Part shown: in pieces, positions 23,479-31,262 of the stretch | Position numbering within the stretch: position 1 is the first letter of the stretch | How the letters are laid out: every line of letters begins with the position of its first letter | DNA from: Lachnospiraceae bacterium | GTDB taxonomy: Bacteria > Bacillota > Clostridia > Lachnospirales > Anaerotignaceae | Length of the DNA: 39,776 nucleotides | Assembly: GCA_019422065.1 (NCBI GenBank) | Contig: JAHZEA010000005.1 | Coordinates: forward strand, 1-39,776 | Reading direction: 5' to 3' | Translations under genes and position numbers: made by a program | Notes under the pieces: model-generated | Seen by the model: the letters and a program-made list of their open reading frames with translations, nothing else | Told to the model about the DNA's origin: nothing | Databases searched by the model: none

Positions 23479-24285
23479 TTGAGCCAAAACAAAGTAAAAA
23501 TTTCTATTGCGGATGATAACAAAGATTTTTGTGATATACTTAAGAATTTTCTCAATTCAAAAGAAGATATGGAAGTAGTTTCTGTTTCTTACGATGGAGT
23601 AGATGCTTATGAAATGATATGCGAAAAACAGCCTGATGTAGCAATAATAGATGGAATCATGCCGCGTCTTGATGGACTTGGGGTTTGGGACAAAATTAAT
23701 CAAAATCCTACAGAAAAACGTCCTGTATGCATAATACTTTCAGCACTCAGTCAAGAGAAAATATCACAAAGGGCTTTTGAGCTTGGTGCAGATTATTATA
23801 TAGTAAAGCCTTTTGATATGGAATCCCTTGCTAACAGAATACGCCAGTTCAGAAGTACATCCGCTCCAAGAACAATAAATGCGGCTTTTAATCCAAACGC
23901 AGGCGAAAAACGCCTTTTTGACAACTCAGCTTATGACCTTGAAACAAAAGTAACTAATATACTGCATGAAATTGGCGTTCCAGCCCACATAAGAGGCTAT
24001 CATTATATGCGTGAAGCCATTATTATGAGTGTAAACGACATGGATGTACTTAACTATATAACAAAAGAGCTTTACCCTTCCATTGCCAAAAAGTGCAACA
24101 CTACACCTTCACGTGTAGAGAGAGCTATTCGCCACGCTATAGAGGTAGCATGGAACAGAGGCAAAATTGAGGCTATAGACAGTCTTTTCGGCTATACAAT
24201 AAACAATCATAAGGGCAAACCTACAAACAGCGAGTTTATTGCCCTTATTGCAGACAGACTCCGCCTTGAGCAAAAAGCAAGCTAA
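23479..24285 (+). CDS. spo0A: Sporulation master regulator Spo0A
   Basis: Receiver domain (1-125) with the acidic pair Asp12/Asp13, phospho-acceptor Asp58 in VAIIDGIMPR and Lys110 in YYIVKPFD. A linker and the Spo0A-C DNA-binding domain follow (about 155-268), with EIGVPAHIRGYHYMREAI and the recognition-helix region SRVERAIRHAIEVAW. The length of 268 residues is standard. The start is TTG 23479, with CGGAGGGG seven bases before it. It stands as a single transcription unit here; in many spore formers spoIVB is immediately upstream, which is not the case here. Confidence 0.97.
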   Translation: MSQNKVKISIADDNKDFCDILKNFLNSKEDMEVVSVSYDGVDAYEMICEKQPDVAIIDGIMPRLDGLGVWDKINQNPTEKRPVCIILSALSQEKISQRAFELGADYYIVKPFDMESLANRIRQFRSTSAPRTINAAFNPNAGEKRLFDNSAYDLETKVTNILHEIGVPAHIRGYHYMREAIIMSVNDMDVLNYITKELYPSIAKKCNTTPSRVERAIRHAIEVAWNRGKIEAIDSLFGYTINNHKGKPTNSEFIALIADRLRLEQKAS

Positions 24286-24398
24286 AGCCTTTATTTTAAA
24301 TATTTTCTATACATCACAGACCAACCTATTTTTAAATATTCCTATTTAATAAGCCTTTTTAATAAAGTCCAAACCAATTAACTTTTAAACTCCTAACC

Positions 24399-24454
24399 AA
24401 ATAACCTCCTGATTAGTTGGGTACAGTATGCACCTATCTGACAGGAGGTTATTT
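24399..24454 (+). repeat. Long inverted repeat sequestering an RBS
   Basis: AAATAACCTCCTG (24399-24411) and CAGGAGGTTATTT (24442-24454) form a perfect 13-bp stem with a 30-base loop. The right arm contains the AGGAGG of the integrase remnant that starts at 24456. It may control that gene's translation, or act as a terminator after spo0A; the T run is short. Confidence 0.6.
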
Positions 24455-24455
24455 T

Positions 24456-24527
24456 ATGATTAGTGAAACATTTATCCAAATTGAAGATTATCTTATTTTT
24501 TGTAAAACAAAAGGGCTTTCTACTTAA
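24456..24527 (+). pseudogene. Truncated tyrosine recombinase N-terminus (24 codons)
   Basis: ATG 24456 behind CAGGAGGTTATTTT opens a frame of 23 residues ending KTKGLST before TAA. The sequence FIQIEDYLIFCKTKGLS matches the start of the SAM-like N-terminal domain of phage-type integrases, which usually continues '..KTLxSYEQTL'. Nothing more of the recombinase is present downstream. I read it as the stump of a deleted mobile element at the edge of the following accessory genes. The match is short, so moderate confidence. Confidence 0.5.
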
Positions 24528-24577
24528 AATTATTAGCTATCAACAAGTGCTTTAAATAAATTATTTAATTTATTACA

Positions 24578-25786
24578 TTATTTTCTGTAAATATAAGTTT
24601 GAAAGTTCTTAAAATCTTCTATTTCAATTGTTATTGAATTATCCATAGCGTTTAAATGCATTTTTATATTGTAAAAATTCTTATTGTCTTTAACATTAAA
24701 GGAATATATGTCATTATCATTCAGTTTAACACTTTTTTCACAGCTGACCTGAATTGTTTTACCGTACCTTTCGCTAAAATCTATATTAACAAATATACCA
24801 TTTTCTTTTTGCTCTGTTTCAATAGTCATATAGTTTTCAGGAGTTGCCTCATTGTACCATACCCCACTCCATAAATATAAAATATCATGCAAGTAATTAT
24901 TTGTGTCTTTATAATTACCTAATGAGGTAAAAAGGTTATATGATTTTTGATATTCTTTTTCATTAAAAAGCTCAACAGCTTTATTGTAATCATTGCTTCT
25001 GCTTATTGAAGTTACAGCGGCCTTCCCAACAAATAATAAAATAATAATTATTACCAAACCTATTAATGAAATAAACAGTTTTTTAATTCTCTTTCTATTT
25101 ATTTCATTAACTCGCTTTGTTTCTTCCTGTATTTTTAAATTATACAAATTCTGATTTTCTGTAATATTCTCAATTTTAACGGCTTCAGAAAGTGATTTTT
25201 TGCTTATACCACATTTACAGCATTCATTTTCTTCTGACAAATTAAATGCTCCGCAAGTGCATAGCCAATAGTCATGTTTAAAAACAGGCATATAAACAGT
25301 TTGAGTTGCAATTCTCTTTTGCTCTTTTTTATAAATATCCCATATATCTCTCTTAAACTGTTCTTTTAAATCGCCAAAAACGTTTATATCTGTGCTCTCT
25401 TTAGGTATTGGATAAAACATTTCTTCATTGTTCCACTGTTTTCCGTTTTTAAAAATTACTTTAGTAACTATAAAATCAAACTCTCTTAAATTTGAATTTG
25501 GCAGATATAACGGTACTCTATCTCCAAAATAATCACCTTTTTCAGCATTAAAATCCGTATAAGAAAAATCTACATTTATAGATGTGTTGCTTAATTTACT
25601 GCGGCATGCAATTCTTAAATTTAAACCAGCTATAGTGTTTGACGAAATATTCATAAATTTAAGCTGAATAAGAAATTTATTAGAATATGTATCTTTAAGC
25701 AAAACTCCTTTTACTATTAAAACCGGTGATGATTTACACCAAATGTTATCATCAAATGCCAACACGCTTTCAAATCTTTCCGACAT
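24578..25786 (-). CDS. Zinc-ribbon membrane protein with TPR-like segment (402 aa)
   Basis: Residues 1-135 form a beta-rich domain (FLIQLKFMNISSNTIAGLNL). Residues 174-194 carry a zinc ribbon with CTC and CCKC cysteines. One transmembrane helix lies at about 238-258 (LFISLIGLVIIIILLFVG). Outside it, a TPR-like segment (NDYNKAVELFNEKEYQKSYN) and a lipocalin-like C-terminal beta region follow. Such multi-part proteins are common and uncharacterised in Clostridia. The topology suggests an inside beta/zinc part and an exported C-terminus. ATG 25786 follows AAAGGGGGATTCATTA. It is probably co-transcribed with the small membrane protein gene upstream. Confidence 0.7.
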   Translation of the reverse strand: MSERFESVLAFDDNIWCKSSPVLIVKGVLLKDTYSNKFLIQLKFMNISSNTIAGLNLRIACRSKLSNTSINVDFSYTDFNAEKGDYFGDRVPLYLPNSNLREFDFIVTKVIFKNGKQWNNEEMFYPIPKESTDINVFGDLKEQFKRDIWDIYKKEQKRIATQTVYMPVFKHDYWLCTCGAFNLSEENECCKCGISKKSLSEAVKIENITENQNLYNLKIQEETKRVNEINRKRIKKLFISLIGLVIIIILLFVGKAAVTSISRSNDYNKAVELFNEKEYQKSYNLFTSLGNYKDTNNYLHDILYLWSGVWYNEATPENYMTIETEQKENGIFVNIDFSERYGKTIQVSCEKSVKLNDNDIYSFNVKDNKNFYNIKMHLNAMDNSITIEIEDFKNFQTYIYRK

Positions 25787-25818
25787 TAATGAATCCCCCT
25801 TTATTTAAGCAATAAGCA

Positions 25819-26127
25819 TTAAAGTTTAGGAAGCTCATCAGCAGATAAGCTTTCATTTCCTTTTTTTATCAAAATATTCATTAATTCCAGATTTTCACGC
25901 TCAATATCTATTAATTCACCAAAACCGTATGCCGCTAATGTCAGCATAGTTATAAAAAACAAATTTAAAACCGAATATATAATAATAGCCAAGCCAAACC
26001 CGCTGAAATTGCTTTGCATTTGCATAAACCCAAATATTATGCCTGCAATACACAAAACAAAATTTAAAACAGCAATTCTTTTAGACCAACTTTTAATACT
26101 TTTACTGATTTCTTCTTTTGAAAACAT
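25819..26127 (-). CDS. Small two-helix membrane protein (102 aa)
   Basis: Two transmembrane segments (about residues 17-40 and 48-75) with short charged ends, KEEISKSIKSWSKRIAVLNF before the first. I recognise no family. ATG 26127 follows AAAGGGGGATTTTTT, which decides the start over the longer frame at 26148. It is transcribed away from the XRE gene, with shared operator-like repeats between them. Confidence 0.65.
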   Translation of the reverse strand: MFSKEEISKSIKSWSKRIAVLNFVLCIAGIIFGFMQMQSNFSGFGLAIIIYSVLNLFFITMLTLAAYGFGELIDIERENLELMNILIKKGNESLSADELPKL

Positions 26128-26178
26128 AAAAAATCCCCCTTTAATCAATACTATATTTTAAATACAAAAACATTATAA

Positions 26179-26214
26179 ACCATTTTGGTTTATATATCAA
26201 TATACCAAAACGGT
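26179..26214. promoter_or_regulatory. Paired inverted operators between divergent genes
   Basis: ACCATTTTGGT (26179-26189) and ACCAAAACGGT (26204-26214) are reverse complements at ten of eleven positions, and each is itself nearly palindromic. They lie midway between the minus-strand membrane-protein gene and the plus-strand XRE gene, with a -10-like TATACT at 26220-26225. They probably bind the XRE protein. Confidence 0.55.
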
Positions 26215-26257
26215 TTACTTATACTCAACTTATAAATTTTAAGCTGAGGTGATTAAT

Positions 26258-26479
26258 ATGTATGAAAGAATTCGCAATTTAAGGGAAGACAAAGATTTAC
26301 TGCAAAAGGATTTAGCCAAGTACCTTAACTGTAGTCAAGTATGTTATTCTCGTTATGAGCTTGGTTTAAGGGATATTCCAACAGAAACATTAATAAAGCT
26401 TGCAGCATATTATAAAACAAGCACAGATTATATTTTAGGAATAACAAATATAAAAGAACCATATCCAAAAGATTTATAA
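26258..26479 (+). CDS. XRE-family transcriptional regulator (73 aa)
   Basis: A single helix-turn-helix domain: LREDKDLLQKDLAKYLNCSQ with VCYSRYELGLRDIPTETLIK, ending YYKTSTDYILGITN. There is no effector or peptidase domain. ATG 26258 follows GAGGTGATTA; the GTG three codons earlier is part of the binding site. It is likely the regulator of the divergent membrane-protein genes and of itself. Confidence 0.88.
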   Translation: MYERIRNLREDKDLLQKDLAKYLNCSQVCYSRYELGLRDIPTETLIKLAAYYKTSTDYILGITNIKEPYPKDL

Positions 26480-26485
26480 CATTAT

Positions 26486-26515
26486 AAAAAAGCAGAGGCT
26501 CAGCCCCTGCTTTTT
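26486..26515 (+). terminator. Terminator of the XRE gene
   Basis: The stem AAAAAGCAG-A-GGC / GCC-C-CTGCTTTTT with a 3-base loop is followed by further T. It is placed directly after the stop codon. Confidence 0.8.
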
Positions 26516-26555
26516 ATGTAAAACAATTATTAATTTATAAAAATATTTCTTAATT

Positions 26556-27044
26556 TTACTTCAAATTTTTCTCATACAAACGAAACATGCCTTTTCTATA
26601 CTCAACTTTACCCACATCAATATAGCCAAAATTTTTATACATCTCTATGGCTCTTTTGTTGCTAGGCAGTACGTCCATTCTTACAGAGTCGAACTTCATT
26701 TTCTTAATTTCATCTTCTAAACACTGAAGCATTTTCTTGCCAATACCCATGGACTGAAAATCCACATTAACACAAAGTCTATGAATTACCCTGTAATTTT
26801 CGCCGTATTTCCAGTTACCGCCTTCGTATCCTTCATCTTCTTTATTTATAACACCGCAGGCAGCAATATGCCCGTTAAGAGGCATAATATACATTTCACC
26901 CCGTTCAATATCATTTTTAATTGTTTCCAAGTCGGGATATATTTCATCCCACTGGTCAATGCCTAAGCTTCTAAGTTTTTCAATGGCTTTTAAATAAATA
27001 TCAAACACATTTTTTAAATCATTTAGTACAGCTTTTCTAATCAT
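26556..27044 (-). CDS. GNAT family N-acetyltransferase (162 aa)
   Basis: A complete GNAT fold: N-terminal MIRKAVLNDLKNVFDIYLKA, then the acetyl-CoA loop FQSMGIGKKMLQCLEDEIKK (the Q/RxxGxG motif as QSMGIG), then MDVLPSNKRAIEMYKNFGYI. The substrate is unknown. The open frame reaches 27173 only because it runs into the tRNA-Val gene. ATG 27044 follows AGGTGGTTTTAT and gives the expected family start. Confidence 0.88.
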   Translation of the reverse strand: MIRKAVLNDLKNVFDIYLKAIEKLRSLGIDQWDEIYPDLETIKNDIERGEMYIMPLNGHIAACGVINKEDEGYEGGNWKYGENYRVIHRLCVNVDFQSMGIGKKMLQCLEDEIKKMKFDSVRMDVLPSNKRAIEMYKNFGYIDVGKVEYRKGMFRLYEKNLK

Positions 27045-27097
27045 ATAAAACCACCTATGCCCAATTAAACACACCACAATATAATTTAAAAAGCAAA

Positions 27098-27125
27098 AAA
27101 GCCTTTGAACTAAATCAAAGGCTTT
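27098..27125 (-). terminator. Terminator of the tRNA operon
   Basis: An 11-bp stem (AAAGCCTTTGA / TCAAAGGCTTT) with a 6-base loop, followed on the minus strand by TTTGCTTTTT. It ends the tRNA-Asp/tRNA-Val transcript. Confidence 0.8.
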
Positions 27126-27127
27126 AA

Positions 27128-27200
27128 TGGGAATTACAGGGCTCGAACCTGTGACATCTTGCTTGTAAGGCAAGCGCTCTCCCAGCTGAGCTAAACTCCC
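27128..27200 (-). tRNA. tRNA-Val(TAC)
   Basis: On the minus strand the acceptor GGGAGTT pairs with AATTCCC and the discriminator is A. The anticodon stem CTTGC / GCAAG encloses CTTACAA, giving anticodon TAC. The T arm CAGGTTCGAGCCCTG is perfect. CCA is not encoded. It lies eight bases after tRNA-Asp. Confidence 0.96.
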
Positions 27201-27208
27201 AAATTAAA

Positions 27209-27282
<74 letters not shown>

Positions 27283-27350
27283 ATATTGTCGTTTATCTGA
27301 GATAAAGTATTTTTATCTCTTATTTACTGCTTGTCTTACCGACGAATGAT

Positions 27351-27379
27351 ATCTTACCATAATGTTAAAACCATGTCAA
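27351..27379 (-). promoter_or_regulatory. Promoter of the tRNA-Asp/tRNA-Val operon
   Basis: On the minus strand TTGACA (27379-27374), 17 bases, then TAAGAT (27356-27351), pointing into the tRNA genes. A small hairpin (GAGATAAA / TTTATCTC, 27299-27319) lies in the leader before the first tRNA. Confidence 0.75.
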
Positions 27380-27471
27380 CACTTTTTTATAACTTTTTTA
27401 TATTTTTTTGAAATAATGAAAAAAAGTTAACAGGAGCGGCTTAAAATTCCGCTCCAATCAAATACAACCTA

Positions 27472-27738
27472 TTATAATTCCGGCTCAAAGCAGTCATCAT
27501 CACTGAAATACTCATCTGTTTCATTATCAAGCATTTTACCTGCTATTTTTGAAATTGCCGGTATTGATGTTATTATAAACACAAAAACAGCGGCAACAGA
27601 AACAGCCTTTTTGCTTCTTTCTGGAATATTAAGACCCAAAAGAATACTTAATGCACCTATGCAACCCATAAGCAGCGTAACATCTGTACCGTTAACAGAA
27701 TTAATGCCTTTTAATATTTTTCTGAAAAGTTTTTCCAT
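27472..27738 (-). CDS. Small membrane protein (88 aa)
   Basis: Two hydrophobic segments (about residues 15-33 and 40-58) and an acidic Asp/Glu-rich C-terminal tail (DNETDEYFSDDDCFEPEL). I recognise no family. ATG 27738 follows AGGAGGCAGGTATT and decides the start; the longer frame begins at 27777. The N-terminal MEKLFRKILKGINSVNG is amphipathic. It stands alone between the tRNA promoter and the LarA-like operon. Confidence 0.65.
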   Translation of the reverse strand: MEKLFRKILKGINSVNGTDVTLLMGCIGALSILLGLNIPERSKKAVSVAAVFVFIITSIPAISKIAGKMLDNETDEYFSDDDCFEPEL

Positions 27739-27819
27739 AATACCTGCCTCCTCTCGAATAAATATATTATACAACATAACCCAACATAATTAAAGCATAA
27801 AAACACTGAGCCAAGTTAA

Positions 27820-27865
27820 AAAACAGGCGATTTACATATTTCATAATATGCATACCGCCTGTTTT
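27820..27865 (-). terminator. Terminator of the LarA-like operon
   Basis: A 10-bp stem (AAAACAGGCG / CGCCTGTTTT), extended by inner CATAT / ATATG pairing, followed on the minus strand by TTAACTT. It lies about 20 bases after the LarA-like stop. Confidence 0.7.
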
Positions 27866-27883
27866 AGTTATACAAAAACCATA

Positions 27884-29137
27884 TTAATTTTTAAGCACAC
27901 CGTTTTCATCAAACTCTATGCTTATATTCTTGTCCAAAAGCTCTACTTTATCCTTAATTTCGCTGTAAATGCTCTCAGAAACAAGCATAGTACCTATGTT
28001 AAGTGTATTATCAATAATCATTACCCTTGCATATTCAGGCTCTACAGCGCCTATTGTGGCAAAAGCTACATCTATGGATTCCTTTTCAGTATCAAAATGA
28101 ACAGGAACTCTGCCTCTTTCAAGGAATGTTGTTGTTACAAGGTTAGAATACATAGCCTCATAATCAATGGAATCAACAAGTTTTTTAACTGTTAAATCAG
28201 CAAGTCCAATACCAAGGGCATTGCCATAAGACGCGTTTGAAAGCCTTAAAGCCACTAATTTTTTAACAGACGGATAATCAGGCTCCACTTCTCCAAATAT
28301 CTTCATTCTGCCTATTACCTTTGTGTCCATACCTGTGCCGCTGTACTGTTTGCCCATTTCCTTAACTATAAGTATGTCTATATCTCTGCAAGGAAGTGAT
28401 GGTACAAGAGAATTGGAAAGCTCAAGCATTTTAGCGTCTTCCTCAATAAAGTTTTCTCTTTTAACGGCTTTAAGCACTGATGTTTCCTCATGTGCGTTTT
28501 CAACTATACATAAGCCGCCCAAAATAGGCGCTTTTTCCAGTATAACCTCTGCCGTTTCAGGTATAGTTTTGCCAAGGCCGTTTGTATGCATGGCGCTTGC
28601 GCCCTTCTGCTTGCCTAAACCTACAGAAAGCATTTTAACAATACCGCTTTCGTTTTTAGCTGTAAAGTCAGTATGTCTTTTAACACGGTTTACAACTATA
28701 ACACCATCAGACTCATAAGCATTTTTGTCGAAATGAACATCAACACCGCTTTTTGTTTTGCCAAGCACAACTGTTTCCATAGAAGAACGTATAGGGCATC
28801 CCATAGCTTCCTCGCTTACGCCAAACTTTTCGCATACATGTTTCTGTCCTTCAGCTGTAGCGCCGCCATGGCTTCCCATTGCCGGTATAATAAACGGACT
28901 TCCGCCGTTATCCTTTACATAATCAACAGCAGCCTTAATAATTTTGTCTATATTATTTATTCCTCTGCTGCCGCATGTAATGCCTATTTGTGCTTCTGGC
29001 TTAATTTTATCTTTAAGTCCTATTAAATCAAACTGTTTATAAACCTCGCTTTTTATATCTGCAACCTTGTCATTAGCAAAATGCTGTTTAATGCGGTACA
29101 TTTTAGGGTAAACCGCGTTTTCTTTAACAAAACTCAT
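27884..29137 (-). CDS. LarA-like (DUF2088, lactate-racemase-domain) protein (417 aa)
   Basis: Resembles the nickel-dependent racemase/epimerase LarA superfamily. The N-terminal domain contains IGITCGSRGINNIDKIIKAA and the histidine motif IPAMGSHGGAT. GVIVVNRVKRHTDFTAKNES and the lysine-rich GIVKMLSVGLGKQKGA follow. The length matches. The GSHGG motif differs from the GxHR of classic LarA, so a different substrate is likely. No larB, larC or larE cofactor genes are in the window. ATG 29137 follows AAAAGGAATGGTTGT. It is the last of a three-gene operon. Confidence 0.7.
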   Translation of the reverse strand: MSFVKENAVYPKMYRIKQHFANDKVADIKSEVYKQFDLIGLKDKIKPEAQIGITCGSRGINNIDKIIKAAVDYVKDNGGSPFIIPAMGSHGGATAEGQKHVCEKFGVSEEAMGCPIRSSMETVVLGKTKSGVDVHFDKNAYESDGVIVVNRVKRHTDFTAKNESGIVKMLSVGLGKQKGASAMHTNGLGKTIPETAEVILEKAPILGGLCIVENAHEETSVLKAVKRENFIEEDAKMLELSNSLVPSLPCRDIDILIVKEMGKQYSGTGMDTKVIGRMKIFGEVEPDYPSVKKLVALRLSNASYGNALGIGLADLTVKKLVDSIDYEAMYSNLVTTTFLERGRVPVHFDTEKESIDVAFATIGAVEPEYARVMIIDNTLNIGTMLVSESIYSEIKDKVELLDKNISIEFDENGVLKN

Positions 29138-29185
29138 ACAACCATTCCTTTTCAATGTAAGTAATAAAATTCCCCATATAAACAA

Positions 29186-29230
29186 GCATGGGCCTTTAAG
29201 CTATTATTTCGCATTCTTAAAGCCCCATGC
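29186..29230 (-). repeat. Strong hairpin between operon genes 2 and 3
   Basis: GCATGGGCCTTTAAG (29186-29200) and CTTAAAGCCCCATGC (29216-29230) pair at 14 of 15 positions with a 15-base loop. With no long T run on the minus strand, it looks more like an RNA-processing or stabilising hairpin than a terminator. It lies in the 185-base gap between the second gene and the LarA-like gene. Confidence 0.6.
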
Positions 29231-29238
29231 AATTATTT

Positions 29239-29312
29239 AACCGCCAAAATTATCTATTAAACACCGTAACCATACCACACACACTAAACATTAGAGTAAT
29301 ATCGGCGGTTTT
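29239..29312. repeat. Second inverted repeat in the same intercistronic gap
   Basis: AACCGCC near 29239-29245 pairs with GGCGGTT near 29304-29310. TTTTTT follows on the plus strand and AAAAAA on the minus strand. With the hairpin at 29186-29230 it fills the gap with structure. Confidence 0.4.
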
Positions 29313-29322
29313 TTAACTAAAA

Positions 29323-30345
29323 TCAAATTTCTATTGTTGTTTCTTTAATAAGGTCAGGAACATTGTACTTTGTTCCGTCAACAACACCAGGAATAATCTC
29401 GTCAGCTTTGGCAATTATTTCTTCTGGAGTAAGTATGTCAACTTTTTCTTTCATCCATTCTTTTGTAAAGCCAACGCTTGCAAGCTCCTCAAAAGCTCTA
29501 TCTGTAATGTTGTCCATATCTATTTCAACACCCATGCTTCTTGCAACTGAAAGAACTGCCGGTGAAGCACCTACTGTTCTACCTGGGATACATCCTGCTT
29601 CAAGACATTTAATAATGTTTTCAGCAAGAACAGCTTTGTCTGCAACAATACAAGGAATATGTGCCTTAAGAGTCTGAGCATAAGGACCGCTGCCATGAGC
29701 TGTTTCGCCTGCTGGGAACTGTCTTGTAGGGAATACACGGCCGAATTTTTCTGGCATAATCATACCTATACCTACAGATATAATACCGCCTGTCATACCA
29801 AGTACAACTTTGCCGTTTCTAATAATCTGCTGCTGGCCAAGTATAGGAAGAAGTATTTCTTCCATAGTAACAATATTCATCATTTCTGTAGCTGAGTTAT
29901 TGTTGCTGGCTCTACCTGAAATACATACATTATGAACAGGTATAATCTTTGTAGCAGGGTCTGGACCTCTGAAAAGTCTTTTTCCCGGATAGTTTTTCTT
30001 CCACTGAATAAGGTGTGGTTCTTCTTTAATAAGTTCTTCAGAATATGGCATTTCAGCCATTTCAAGGTAGCCAAAGTCATGGTTCATTTTACCTTTATCA
30101 GCAGCTGCCATAAATCTAACAGTACCTTCAACCATAACGCCATCGCTTGTTGTAGTAACAACATCAGGGTCAAATATATTCATGCCAACAGGTCCGTCAA
30201 CAGTTTTTGCAACAGCCTCAAAAGCCTGTCTTGGTGTAATGCCTGCGGCTTTAACTTCTCTGTAATCTATAAATGCAATATTAAGTGGGACATACTTTCC
30301 TTCAAGCATTCCCTCAGGTATCATTTTATATGTTAATTTAGCCAT
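29323..30345 (-). CDS. Conserved protein of unknown function, LarA-operon gene 2 (340 aa)
   Basis: I do not recognise the family. The protein is soluble, with compact glycine-rich motifs of enzyme character: VGMNIFDPDVVTTTSDGV, SGRASNNNSATEMMNIV, VLGMTGGIISVGIGMIMPEK, ETAHGSGPYAQTLKAHIPCI and GCIPGRTVGASPAVLS. The conserved Cys and His in these segments could form a catalytic or metal site. ATG 30345 follows GGGAGGTACTTAAA, which decides the start over 30378. It lies 19 bases after gene 1, and its product probably works with the LarA-like protein. Confidence 0.75.
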   Translation of the reverse strand: MAKLTYKMIPEGMLEGKYVPLNIAFIDYREVKAAGITPRQAFEAVAKTVDGPVGMNIFDPDVVTTTSDGVMVEGTVRFMAAADKGKMNHDFGYLEMAEMPYSEELIKEEPHLIQWKKNYPGKRLFRGPDPATKIIPVHNVCISGRASNNNSATEMMNIVTMEEILLPILGQQQIIRNGKVVLGMTGGIISVGIGMIMPEKFGRVFPTRQFPAGETAHGSGPYAQTLKAHIPCIVADKAVLAENIIKCLEAGCIPGRTVGASPAVLSVARSMGVEIDMDNITDRAFEELASVGFTKEWMKEKVDILTPEEIIAKADEIIPGVVDGTKYNVPDLIKETTIEI

Positions 30346-30364
30346 TTTAAGTACCTCCCTAAAA

Positions 30365-30745
30365 TCAGTGTCTGCCAATGCCTGGTCTTCTGTCTTCTAT
30401 GTCATCACAGTCAAGAAGATAAGCTTCTTCTGTAGGATGAAGAATGTTAAGCACTTCAAGAATAGCGCTTTTTGTTTTGCCGTCTTTATCAATGCCTTTA
30501 ATAATAACTGTATGCATAGTTTCAGGCACACGAGGTATAACTTGGAATTCTATTCTTTCAACGCCGTCTTTCATAGTCATTTCCCTAACGGCGTGTTCAA
30601 TACGACCAGTTCTTAATGACTGCATTTTAGCTGAAGTAAGGTTTTCAAGTCCTCTAATTTTAATCTGCTTAGGGTTTGGACTTTCTTCTGAAGCAACCCT
30701 CATTTTTTCAAGGAACTCAGGTAATTTTGTGTGCATTAATTTCAT
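30365..30745 (-). CDS. Conserved protein of unknown function, LarA-operon gene 1 (126 aa)
   Basis: A small alpha/beta protein without recognisable domain. The visible segments are SPNPKQIKIRGLENLTSAKM, EFQVIPRVPETMHTVIIKGI and an acidic C-terminus LLDCDDIEDRRPGIGRH. ATG 30745 follows AAAGGGTGTTTAAT; the longer open frame to 30835 runs through the promoter leader. It is the first gene of the operon and might be the small subunit of the 340-residue protein next to it; that is an inference from spacing and size. Confidence 0.72.
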   Translation of the reverse strand: MKLMHTKLPEFLEKMRVASEESPNPKQIKIRGLENLTSAKMQSLRTGRIEHAVREMTMKDGVERIEFQVIPRVPETMHTVIIKGIDKDGKTKSAILEVLNILHPTEEAYLLDCDDIEDRRPGIGRH

Positions 30746-30799
30746 ATTAAACACCCTTTCTGCTGTCCACAGCGATATTACAATAAAAGCGAAACGTAA

Positions 30800-30813
30800 T
30801 TCGTATATACGAA
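30800..30813. promoter_or_regulatory. Perfect palindromic operator of the LarA-like operon
   Basis: TTCGTATATACGAA is a perfect 14-bp palindrome about 23-36 bases downstream of the predicted transcription start. The position fits a roadblock-type repressor site, as for GntR- or LacI-like regulators. The regulator is not encoded next to it. Confidence 0.6.
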
Positions 30814-30840
30814 CAATACATATCTTTAAATACATTGTAA

Positions 30841-30869
30841 ATAATAACAGACCATTTTAAATAAGTCAA
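30841..30869 (-). promoter_or_regulatory. Promoter of the LarA-like operon
   Basis: On the minus strand TTGACT (30869-30864), 17 bases, then TATTAT (30846-30841). The 390-base region further upstream (30870-31188) is AT-rich, and I see no gene in it. Confidence 0.72.
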
Positions 30870-31188
30870 TGAATTTTTTTATATTTTTTGCGAAAAAGCT
30901 TTAATATTCAAGGTTTATTGACATATACAAAATAAACAAAAGTTTTATATAAAAATACCTGATTTTATTGTCTTAAATCCACCAGTCTGACCGCTTTACC
31001 ACCATTCCAAAATTTTTATGTTCAATTTTTGTACTTAAACACATACAATAATTGTATATTTTAAGTTTGTATTTTTAATTTTAAAACTGATATTGCCTTT
31101 AAAAATAAAGAATTTTAAATTCATTTTCTAATTTATTAAATTTATAAAATAAGTGTTTTTAAAACCAATTATATTTGGCAAAAAAATA

Positions 31189-31235
31189 CGGAGTTATGAA
31201 AAGAAGTATATTTATATATCTTCCCAATAACTCCG
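31189..31235 (-). terminator. Terminator of the peptidase operon
   Basis: The stem CGGAGTTAT / ATAACTCCG with an inner GAAG / CTTC pairing, then TATTTTTTT on the minus strand. It lies after the YgjP-like gene. Confidence 0.78.
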
Positions 31236-31262
31236 TTTTAATTCTAATGAAATTTAGCTTTG

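Noticed and set aside
24360..24454. Miniature inverted-repeat transposable element
   Set aside because: Only one hairpin and no target duplication; the right arm holds the RBS of the recombinase stump.
26556..27173. 205-residue version of the GNAT protein
   Set aside because: The extra N-terminus is translated from the terminator and tRNA-Val; ATG 27044 has a proper ribosome binding site.
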